Under the pieces are notes generated by a model that did not search any database, had not been told where the DNA came from, and saw nothing but the letters and a program-made list of their open reading frames with translations. From Rhizobium pisi (lineage in GTDB: Bacteria; Pseudomonadota; Alphaproteobacteria; Rhizobiales; Rhizobiaceae): a stretch of DNA of 64,000 bases. The position numbers and the translations under genes are program-made. Each line of letters starts with the position of its first letter. Position 1 is the first letter of the stretch. The stretch covers positions 248,001-312,000 of the forward strand of contig NZ_RJJT01000004.1 of NCBI RefSeq assembly GCF_003938655.1, written 5' to 3'. This document shows positions 57,789 through 64,000 of the stretch, one piece after another.

Positions 57789-58237
57789 GCGATGAAGCGG
57801 CGCCGCTGCTCCGGCGACGGCACCATGCAGCTCTGCCGGCCGGCAATCTTCAGCCTGTTGCGGGCGATGAATTCATAGAGCGCATCGGCCACCCGCCGTG
57901 GCAGCAGCCGGAAAAGCTTGACCAGCGAATAGGGAAAGCCGAGGCCCGCCACCATGCGGATCGAGCCGTCGGACTTGAAGAAGGCGCGGCCGTTTTCGAT
58001 CAGGATATTGGTCTCGTAGTCGCGCGCGTGGAGCCCGTAATGCCGGTAGAGCGCCTCGCCGAGCGGCGTCTGCGCCGCGAGGAAGCGGTATTGCTGCCGC
58101 TTGTCATGCTTCAGCGCGAATTTCACCCAGCCGGAGCAGAACACGCATTCGCCATCGAAGACGATGAGCGGCCGGTCATCGGCAAAGGCGGGCACATCAG
58201 GATCGTCGCGATAGCTGTAATCGGCTCGAGGCGCCAT
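57785..58237 (-). CDS. DCC-family thiol-disulfide oxidoreductase (DUF393)
   Basis: The 150-residue protein carries the family motif DGECVFCSGWVKFALKHDKR near residues 29-48 (D-x-x-C-x-x-C) and the later RFLAAQTPLGEALYRHYGL, SDGSIRMVAGLGFPYSLVKL and PRRVADALYEFIARNRLKI. The CxxC at the helix start resembles thioredoxin-fold active sites, but the substrate is unknown. It starts three bases after the MBL gene stop and overlaps the DUF4166 gene. Confidence 0.88.
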   Translation of the reverse strand: MAPRADYSYRDDPDVPAFADDRPLIVFDGECVFCSGWVKFALKHDKRQQYRFLAAQTPLGEALYRHYGLHARDYETNILIENGRAFFKSDGSIRMVAGLGFPYSLVKLFRLLPRRVADALYEFIARNRLKIAGRQSCMVPSPEQRRRFIA

Positions 58238-58239
58238 CC

Positions 58240-59157
58240 TTATCTCCCTGTCACCGGCCGGTAGAGGGCGGCAAGCGAAGGCGGCCCATCCGCCGCAATC
58301 TCGCCCCGCTCCAACAGGTCCTCAATATGGGCGAGCACGGAAAGCGCCGCCGCCCCATGCAGCTTCGGATCGGTATCGCGATAGATCACCTTCACCATCT
58401 CGGCAATCCGCCCATCGCCGGCCCGCACACGCTCCAGTACCGCCTGCTCGCGCTTCAGCCGGTGCGCCTTCAGCGCCCGCAGGAATCCGGCCGGCTTTGT
58501 CACCGGCCCGCCATGGCCGGGAAGCAATAGGCGGTCCTCCCGCTCGATCAGCCGGTCGAGCGAAACAATGTAATCCGCCATCGAACCATCCGGGGGCGCC
58601 ACAATCGAGGTCGACCAGGCCATAACGTGATCGCCGGAAAAGAGGAGATCGCGCCCTTCGAGCGCAAAGGCGGCGTGATTGGCCGTATGCCCCGGCGTCA
58701 GCACCGCCGTCAGCGCCCAGCCATCGCCCGATAGGGTCTCACCGTCACCGATCGCGATGTCGGGCACGAATTCCATATCCGAACTTTCGGAAAAGGGATT
58801 GACCTCGCCCTCCCGCAGCGGCCGCGCCGGCCGGTGCGGCCCTTGCCCCACAGTCACCGCACCAGTCGCCGCCTGCATCCGCCGGGCAAGCGGCGAGTGG
58901 TCGCGATGCGTGTGGCTGACGAAGATATGCGTCACCTCGCGTCCGCCAAGGGCTGCCATCAGCGCCTGAAAGTGCGCCTCGTCCTCTGGCCCGGGATCGA
59001 TGACCGCGACGGAGGAGGAGCCGACGATATAGCTGTTGGTGCCGAAAAAGGTGAAAGGCCCCGGATTGTTCACCGTCACCCGCTCGACCCCTGAGGTAAC
59101 CGGCACGGCTTGCCCATAGGCCGGCTCGAAAGCGAGGTCGAATGCGGGACTGTCCAT
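58240..59157 (-). CDS. MBL-fold metallohydrolase (glyoxalase II/LACTB2-like)
   Basis: The 305-residue protein has the metal motif HIFVSHTHRDHSPLARRMQ near residues 76-94, plus the histidines in VLTPGHTANHAAFALEG and LLLPGHGGPVTKPAGFLRAL. The C-terminal winged segment (LKAHRLKREQAVLERVRAGD, GRIAEMVKVIYRDTD, HIEDLLERGEI) is typical of LACTB2-type or BLACT winged-helix proteins. It heads a tight operon with the DCC and DUF4166 genes. The substrate is not determined. Confidence 0.9.
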   Translation of the reverse strand: MDSPAFDLAFEPAYGQAVPVTSGVERVTVNNPGPFTFFGTNSYIVGSSSVAVIDPGPEDEAHFQALMAALGGREVTHIFVSHTHRDHSPLARRMQAATGAVTVGQGPHRPARPLREGEVNPFSESSDMEFVPDIAIGDGETLSGDGWALTAVLTPGHTANHAAFALEGRDLLFSGDHVMAWSTSIVAPPDGSMADYIVSLDRLIEREDRLLLPGHGGPVTKPAGFLRALKAHRLKREQAVLERVRAGDGRIAEMVKVIYRDTDPKLHGAAALSVLAHIEDLLERGEIAADGPPSLAALYRPVTGR

Positions 59158-59319
59158 GAAGGAATGATCTCAGACCGATGACGTCGCCCATTCCTAGCAC
59201 GACCTACGGCACCGCGCAGCGCATAAATCTGCCGTAGGATAAACTTAGTCATTGTGACAGACGGAGAGCTTTGCTAATCAGGCGTCGATTTGAGCAAGCG
59301 GTTTCCGCTCAAGCTCTGG

Positions 59320-59394
59320 TGGGGCGTAGCCAAGCGGTAAGGCAGCGGTTTTTGGTACCGCCATCCCCTGGTTCGAATCCAGGCGCCCCAGCCA
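59320..59394 (+). tRNA. tRNA-Gln (anticodon TTG)
   Basis: The 75-base sequence folds as a cloverleaf: acceptor TGGGGCG (59320-59326) with CGCCCCA (59384-59390), anticodon stem GCGGT/ACCGC with loop TTTTGGT (anticodon TTG), T-arm CCTGG-TTCGAAT-CCAGG, discriminator G and encoded CCA at 59392-59394. It reads CAA glutamine codons. It lies just ahead of the type I restriction operon; tRNA 3-prime ends are frequent integration sites. Confidence 0.97.
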
Positions 59395-59557
59395 TCTCAT
59401 CGAAATCCATGAAAATCAATGGTTTAGACTGCATTGATCGTCACCGGTAGTACGCGCCAGTAGTACACTTCGGGTGGACTACTGGGGATTGCCTTTTTAT
59501 CTTTTACACAGTCTGCCTCGCTGCTATCGTCGCTCCAACTGATTTGGGAGCGCATGC

Positions 59558-61114
59558 GTGGCAAAAGAAGTGAATGGTGACCTCAGCTTCACGGCTGAGC
59601 TGTTTAAAGCGGCGGACAAGCTCCGGGGCAATCTCGAACCCTCAGAATACAAGCACGTGGCCCTCGGCCTCATCTTCCTTAAATACATCTCCGATGCTTT
59701 CGAAGGGCTTCATGCCACGCTTGAAGCGGATGAATATGCGGACGCTGAAGACCCGGAGGAGTACCTCGCCGAGAACGTCTTCTGGGTGCCGAAGGAGGCC
59801 CGCTGGAGCTTCCTGCAGGCAAACGCGAAGCGCCCTGAGATCGGCAAGTTGATCGACGAGGCGATGGAGGCGATCGAGAAGGCGCCCTCGAACGAGGGGC
59901 TGAAGGGCGTGCTGCCGAAGAACTACGCCCGCCCCACGCTGAACAAGACGATGCTGGGCGAACTGATTGACCTCTTCTCCAACATCGGCATGCATGACAG
60001 CAACGACAAGGCGAAGGACCTGTTGGGCCGCGCCTACGAATACTTCCTTTCTGGCTTCGCCAGTTCTGAGGGAAAGCGCGGTGGAGAGTTCTTCACGCCA
60101 CGGTCGGTGGTGCGCACGCTGGTCGAGATACTGGAACCATACAAGGGCCGTGTCTATGACCCCTGCTGCGGCTCGGGCGGTATGTTCGTGCAGTCGGAGA
60201 AGTTCATCGAGGAGCATGGCGGCAGACGCAACGATATCGCTGTCTATGGGCAGGAGATCAACCACACGACATGGCGGCTTGCGAAGATGAACCTTGCGGT
60301 GCAGGGGATCGATACTGACATCCGCTGGAACAACGAAGGCAGTTTTCATCGCGACGAGTTCCAGGACCTGAAGGCCGACTTCATCCTGGCCAATCCGCCG
60401 TTCAATATTTCCGACTGGGGCGGTGACCGGCTGGCGGACGATGCCCGATGGAAGTTCGGCACGCCTCCGAAGGGCAATGCCAACTTTGGCTGGCTGCAGC
60501 ACATCCTTCACCATCTCGCCCCTCGCGGCACGGCGGGCGTGGTACTCGCCAACGGCTCGATGTCTTCTCAGCAATCGGGCGAGGGCGATATCCGCAAGGC
60601 GATGATTGAGGCCGATCAGGTGGACTGCATGGTGGCCCTGCCGGGGCAGCTCTTCTTCTCGACCCCAATACCCGCCTGCCTCTGGATACTGGCCCGCGAC
60701 AAGAGTGCGAATGGGCACCGCGACCGGCGCGGCGAAATCCTATTCATCGATGCCCGCAAGCTCGGCTTCATGGTGGATCGTGTTCGCCGCGAGTTCACCG
60801 TGGAGGACATCGAGAAGATCGCTGGCGCCTACCACCGCTGGCGGGCCAAGCCCGAAACACGGGCGAAGAACGGCTGGGCAGACTATCAGGACGAGCCGGG
60901 CTTCTATAAGGCGGCGACCTTGGAAGAGGTGCGTTCACATGGTCATGTGCTGACGCCAGGGCGCTATGTTGGCGCTGCCGATGCCGAGGACGATGGGACA
61001 TCGTTTGCGGAGAAGTTCGAGGGCCTGAAGGAGACGCTGGCGGCCCAGTTTGCTGAGGGACGAGTGCTGGAAGATCGAATAGTCAAGCTGCTTGACATGG
61101 TGGACTTCCAATGA
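59558..61114 (+). CDS. hsdM: Type I restriction-modification system, methyltransferase subunit HsdM
   Basis: HsdM methylates adenine in the target site and, with HsdS, forms the modification enzyme. The 518-residue protein starts at GTG 59558, with GGGAG nine bases upstream. It has the helical N-terminal HsdM domain ([36 protein letters not shown]), the AdoMet motif [16 protein letters not shown] near residue 201, and the catalytic [17 protein letters not shown] (NPPF near 278-281). The C-terminal region includes GILFIDAR-like [20 protein letters not shown]. Its stop overlaps the hsdS start by four bases. A 163-base gap separates it from tRNA-Gln. Confidence 0.97.
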   Translation: MAKEVNGDLSFTAELFKAADKLRGNLEPSEYKHVALGLIFLKYISDAFEGLHATLEADEYADAEDPEEYLAENVFWVPKEARWSFLQANAKRPEIGKLIDEAMEAIEKAPSNEGLKGVLPKNYARPTLNKTMLGELIDLFSNIGMHDSNDKAKDLLGRAYEYFLSGFASSEGKRGGEFFTPRSVVRTLVEILEPYKGRVYDPCCGSGGMFVQSEKFIEEHGGRRNDIAVYGQEINHTTWRLAKMNLAVQGIDTDIRWNNEGSFHRDEFQDLKADFILANPPFNISDWGGDRLADDARWKFGTPPKGNANFGWLQHILHHLAPRGTAGVVLANGSMSSQQSGEGDIRKAMIEADQVDCMVALPGQLFFSTPIPACLWILARDKSANGHRDRRGEILFIDARKLGFMVDRVRREFTVEDIEKIAGAYHRWRAKPETRAKNGWADYQDEPGFYKAATLEEVRSHGHVLTPGRYVGAADAEDDGTSFAEKFEGLKETLAAQFAEGRVLEDRIVKLLDMVDFQ

Positions 61115-62421
61115 TCACCGCCGTTCCATTCACTGATCTACTGGCGAAGATAGTGGACAACCGGGGCAAGACTTGCCCCACCACCAACGCTGGTTTACCG
61201 CTGATTGCGACTAACTGCGTAAAAAATACGACCCTCTATCCGGTCTTCGAAAAAGTTAGGTACGTGTCGGAAGAGGTCCGTCAGACGTGGTTTCGCGGGC
61301 ATCCACTCGCTGGCGACCTCATCTTTGTGACGAAAGGTTCCCCGGGGCAGGTTTGTTTGGTCCCTTCGCCGGTCGGCTTTTGCATTGCCCAAGACATGGT
61401 TGCCGTGAGAGCCGACAGTCAAAAAGTATACCCACCATACTTATTTGCGGCGCTGCGGTCGGAAGCCGTGCAACGTGACATTGCAAATATGCACGTTGGC
61501 TCTCTCATCCCCCACTTCAAAAAAGGCGACTTTGACAAGCTGAGAATACCGTTGCCAGAGAGGCGGCAGCAGGTTTTTATTGGGGACTATTACCTCGAGC
61601 TTTCGCAGAAAATCGAACTGGACCGGCGGAACAACGAGACGCTGGAGGCGATGGCACAGGCGATCTTTCGTGACTGGTTCGTCGATTTCGGTCCGACCCG
61701 CCGCAAGATCGAGGGTGCATCCGATCCCGCCGAGATCATGGGCGGCCTCGTCATCGGTGCCGATCAGGCTCAGCAACTCGCCGATCTCTTCCCGGCGGGG
61801 CTCGGGGACAATGGACTGCCGGAGGGGTGGATGGCTGGGGCGCTTGGGGATTTGGCGAAGACTGCTGGCACCACAATAGACCCATCGAACATCGACCCCG
61901 AGATGCCATACATCGGACTTGAGCACATGCCCAGAAAGTGCATCGCGCTAGCCGAATGGGAGGCTGCATCTAAGGTGTCCTCAACAAAGGCCAGGTTCGA
62001 GAAAGGACAGGTCCTGTTTGGCAAGCTACGCCCCTACTTCCACAAGGTCGGAGTGGCACCGGTCGATGGGGTCTGTTCAACAGATATCGTAGTCCTGGAC
62101 GCACAGTCCAAGGTAGATCGAGCTCTCGTGGCCGCGTTAGTTTCCACCGAAGAGTTCGTTGCGTTTACTGACCAAGGCTCGACAGGCACTAAGATGCCCC
62201 GGACAAGTTGGGCCAACATGAAACGCTACGAGGTGGCTATCTCTGACAGGGCGGTGAAAGATTCCTATGGTTCAATCGTAGACCCATTGCTGGAGAAGAT
62301 TGTCGCCAACATTCACGAAAGCCGAACCCTCGCTGCCACCCGCGATCTCCTCCTTCCTAAGTTGCTGTCCATGGATGTCCGGCTTCAGGAAGCTGAAGAA
62401 CAACTGGAAGCGGCGCAGTGA
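61111..62421 (+). CDS. hsdS: Type I restriction-modification system, specificity subunit HsdS
   Basis: HsdS has two target-recognition domains that set the bipartite DNA sequence. In the 436-residue protein, TRD1 covers about residues 1-150 and ends in the conserved spacer helix ([40 protein letters not shown], about 150-200). TRD2 covers about 215-385 and ends in the second helix ([20 protein letters not shown]). The TRD1 part is visibly poorer in GC than hsdM, as expected for swapped recognition domains. The target sequence cannot be read from the protein. It overlaps hsdM and the next gene by four bases each. Confidence 0.95.
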   Translation: MITAVPFTDLLAKIVDNRGKTCPTTNAGLPLIATNCVKNTTLYPVFEKVRYVSEEVRQTWFRGHPLAGDLIFVTKGSPGQVCLVPSPVGFCIAQDMVAVRADSQKVYPPYLFAALRSEAVQRDIANMHVGSLIPHFKKGDFDKLRIPLPERRQQVFIGDYYLELSQKIELDRRNNETLEAMAQAIFRDWFVDFGPTRRKIEGASDPAEIMGGLVIGADQAQQLADLFPAGLGDNGLPEGWMAGALGDLAKTAGTTIDPSNIDPEMPYIGLEHMPRKCIALAEWEAASKVSSTKARFEKGQVLFGKLRPYFHKVGVAPVDGVCSTDIVVLDAQSKVDRALVAALVSTEEFVAFTDQGSTGTKMPRTSWANMKRYEVAISDRAVKDSYGSIVDPLLEKIVANIHESRTLAATRDLLLPKLLSMDVRLQEAEEQLEAAQ

Positions 62422-62807
62422 CACCGCAGGCAGAACTGATCAAGAAACAAGCAACCGCGAGATTGGACAAGGAGGCTGCGGTCCACCGGTCCAGTCATCA
62501 GAACGTCCACGCCCGCCGCTATATCATGCCCAATCCTGCGCTCGGTGGCGTCGAGATCGTGATCATCGTAAAGGGCAGCAACCTGCAGCTCTGGTGTGAG
62601 GCGAGGGCAATCGATGGTTTGGCAGCACGGGTGCTCGGTGGGGAGGGTCGGCCGGGAACCGAGACCTACAGCGAGCCCCGCAAATATGGCCGCCACTCTG
62701 CGCTGAAGACGATGGATCGACTGCATCGCGGGGATGCGTGGCGCTTCATTCCGAAGACAATTGGAAATCTGGATGCCATCCTGGATGCAGTGAAGGGCGC
62801 AAGATGA
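62418..62807 (+). CDS. Uncharacterised small protein in the type I R-M operon (orf1)
   Basis: The 129-residue protein starts at a GTG overlapping the hsdS stop by four bases and ends overlapping the next gene by four, so it is translationally coupled to both. It is basic, with no signal or membrane helix. It has segments HRSSHQNVHARRYIMPNPAL, VEIVIIVKGSNLQLWCEARA, and KYGRHSALKTMDRLHRGDAW followed by RFIPKTIGNLDAILDAVKG. I know no family for it. The position suggests a regulator, a DNA-binding accessory or a restriction-alleviation factor. Confidence 0.75.
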   Translation: MTPQAELIKKQATARLDKEAAVHRSSHQNVHARRYIMPNPALGGVEIVIIVKGSNLQLWCEARAIDGLAARVLGGEGRPGTETYSEPRKYGRHSALKTMDRLHRGDAWRFIPKTIGNLDAILDAVKGAR

Positions 62808-63235
62808 TGGCGGCCTCCAGCACTCGCTGTGATCTCGAGGATGCGGTGCAGTCCGCCCTGTTTCGTCTCGCCGCAGAATACAATCAGCGTGCGGCAGGTC
62901 GGATCATCCATGCCCTCCAGCGTCGGCATGCTTCTGGCGTCTTTGGTGACGACTACGAGCACAAGAGCCTTTGGGATGAGCTTTGCCACGATGCGCAAAG
63001 CGGGCCGCACTTCGACGACGACGAGCCTTTGGACAGCATTCTGGATGCCCTGCTTCAGAAAGAAGTCGAGCGACTGACAGCAGCAGAGTTTGAGGCCCTT
63101 TGGCTAGCCGCAATTGTTGATGTGGACGACCTGATCACCGCCCCTCGCGATGCCGGTGTGATCAAAGAAGAGTTTCGATCCGCGCTTCTGCAGCGAGCGG
63201 GTGAGCGCAACCTTGAACGTTTTGAGATCTGGTGA
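62804..63235 (+). CDS. Uncharacterised small protein in the type I R-M operon (orf2)
   Basis: The 143-residue acidic, mostly helical protein starts at an ATG (62804) that overlaps the stop of orf1, and its TGA shares a base with the hsdR ATG. Segments include LEDAVQSALFRLAAEYNQRA, GRIIHALQRRHASGVFGDDY, LDSILDALLQKEVERLTAAE and FEALWLAAIVDVDDLITAPR. No known family comes to mind. The operon position ties it to restriction function or its control; the basic orf1 and acidic orf2 could form a complex. Confidence 0.75.
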   Translation: MMAASSTRCDLEDAVQSALFRLAAEYNQRAAGRIIHALQRRHASGVFGDDYEHKSLWDELCHDAQSGPHFDDDEPLDSILDALLQKEVERLTAAEFEALWLAAIVDVDDLITAPRDAGVIKEEFRSALLQRAGERNLERFEIW

Positions 63236-64000
63236 TGGACGACGCCCCCTATACGCAGTCAGCTTCCGAACACAGCAAAAGTGGCTTCAACGAAGGCCTT
63301 GTCGAAGAGGCGGTGATCGGCACCTTCCGCGATCTGGGCTACACCTACGAGAATGCAGCGGTAATCTCTCCCGATGGCAGTGCGCCCGCCCGCGAGGCCT
63401 ATGGCGATGTACTGCTGGCAGAGCGGTTAATGGTTGCTGCCGAGCGGCTGAACCCGACAATCCCGGCAGACGCCCGCGAGCAGGCCGTCCGACAATTGCT
63501 GGTGACCGAGACGCCCTCGCTGGTGGAGGAAAACCGGCGCATTCACAAGCTGATTGCCGAAGGCGTCGATGTCGAGTTCGGCATCGGCGATGGCGAAGTC
63601 AAAGGCGATAAGGTCTGGCTGATCGACTTCGATACCCCGGAGAACAACGACTGGCTCGTGACCAACCAGTTCACCGTCGTCGAGGGCAAGTACACCCGCC
63701 GACCCGACGTCATGGTCTTCGTCAACGGTCTGCCACTCGGCATCATCGAACTGAAGAACGCAGGGAGCGAGGCGGCGACCATCGACCACGCTTTCCAGCA
63801 GCTTCAGACCTACAAGGCCCAAGTTCCCTCGCTCTTCCGCACCAATGCCGTGTTGATCGCCTCCGATGGTATGCTCGCCCGCATCGGCTCGCTGACGGCG
63901 GACGAGGAGCGCTTCATGCCCTGGCGCTCGGTGACGGGCGCGGCTGGCGACTTCACACCACATGGTCCTTACGAGATGGACACGCTACTGCGGGGCGTGT
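63235..64000 (+). CDS. hsdR: Type I restriction enzyme, endonuclease subunit HsdR (N-terminal part, cut by window edge)
   Basis: HsdR is the ATP-dependent translocase and nuclease of the type I complex. Only the first 255 residues are inside the window. They begin MDDAPYTQSASEHSKSGFNE and contain GLVEEAVIGTFRDLGYTYEN and the nuclease motif: RRPDVMVFVNGLPLGIIELKN-like, with Asp near residue 157 and Glu-x-Lys near 171-173 (PD-D/E-x-K fold). The helicase domains lie beyond the edge. The ATG shares a base with the stop of orf2. Confidence 0.95.
   Translation, partial: MDDAPYTQSASEHSKSGFNEGLVEEAVIGTFRDLGYTYENAAVISPDGSAPAREAYGDVLLAERLMVAAERLNPTIPADAREQAVRQLLVTETPSLVEENRRIHKLIAEGVDVEFGIGDGEVKGDKVWLIDFDTPENNDWLVTNQFTVVEGKYTRRPDVMVFVNGLPLGIIELKNAGSEAATIDHAFQQLQTYKAQVPSLFRTNAVLIASDGMLARIGSLTADEERFMPWRSVTGAAGDFTPHGPYEMDTLLRGV

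Overview
The window reads as chromosomal DNA of a Rhizobiaceae alphaproteobacterium, most likely Rhizobium of the etli/leguminosarum group. The evidence is the high GC content, an aa3 cytochrome oxidase cluster followed by DUF983, SURF1, ispH, thrB and rnhA, a CcrM (GANTC) methylase, an IalB-family protein, and several copies of RIME-like intergenic repeats typical of rhizobia. This assignment rests on gene content and recalled family features, not on a database search.

Layout. 1-3.2 kb: tail of a GNAT gene, tldD, an AT-richer secreted orphan, and an IalB-family protein. 3.5-8.8 kb: the aa3 oxidase operon coxB-ctaD-ctaB-(46 aa protein)-ctaG-ctaE, closed by a clear terminator. 8.9-13.5 kb: a chloramphenicol-phosphotransferase-like kinase and a palindromic repeat sit between ctaE and DUF983-SURF1-ispH-thrB-rnhA. 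13.6-18.4 kb: small housekeeping and stress genes (Nudix, Zn metallopeptidase, CsbD, AlgH/YqgE, DsbD-alpha-like, peroxiredoxin). 18.4-21.1 kb: a Zur-box-led zinc ABC transporter operon that starts with a 42-codon membrane ORF. 21-31 kb: a thrC/M16 peptidase/RimJ-like/EAL run on the minus strand, a lipoprotein, an MBL hydrolase and a HAD phosphatase. 31-39 kb: a chemoreceptor, an ArsR-type regulator divergent from a NIPSNAP/ABM pair, ccrM, NTF2-like, HAD, mutY and a DUF721 gene.

39.1-44.3 kb is a self-contained sugar module: a FucU/RbsD-type mutarotase divergent from lacI-ATPase-permease-binding protein, with a LacI-type operator between. It separates mutY/DUF721 from dsbA-smc-ppdK (44.6-52.2 kb). 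The smc-ppdK gap carries a near-identical 26-bp direct repeat and two strong hairpins. 52-59 kb holds small hypothetical genes, two RIME-like repeats, a frameshifted phosphotransferase-family pseudogene, a DUF1499 protein and a tight three-gene operon (MBL hydrolase, DCC thiol protein, DUF4166 Rossmann protein).

A tRNA-Gln(UUG) at 59.3 kb is followed by a type I restriction-modification operon, hsdM-hsdS-orf-orf-hsdR. Every junction overlaps by 1-4 bases, and two uncharacterised small genes lie between hsdS and hsdR; hsdR runs off the window. This last segment is the best candidate for recently acquired DNA and for under-described biology.
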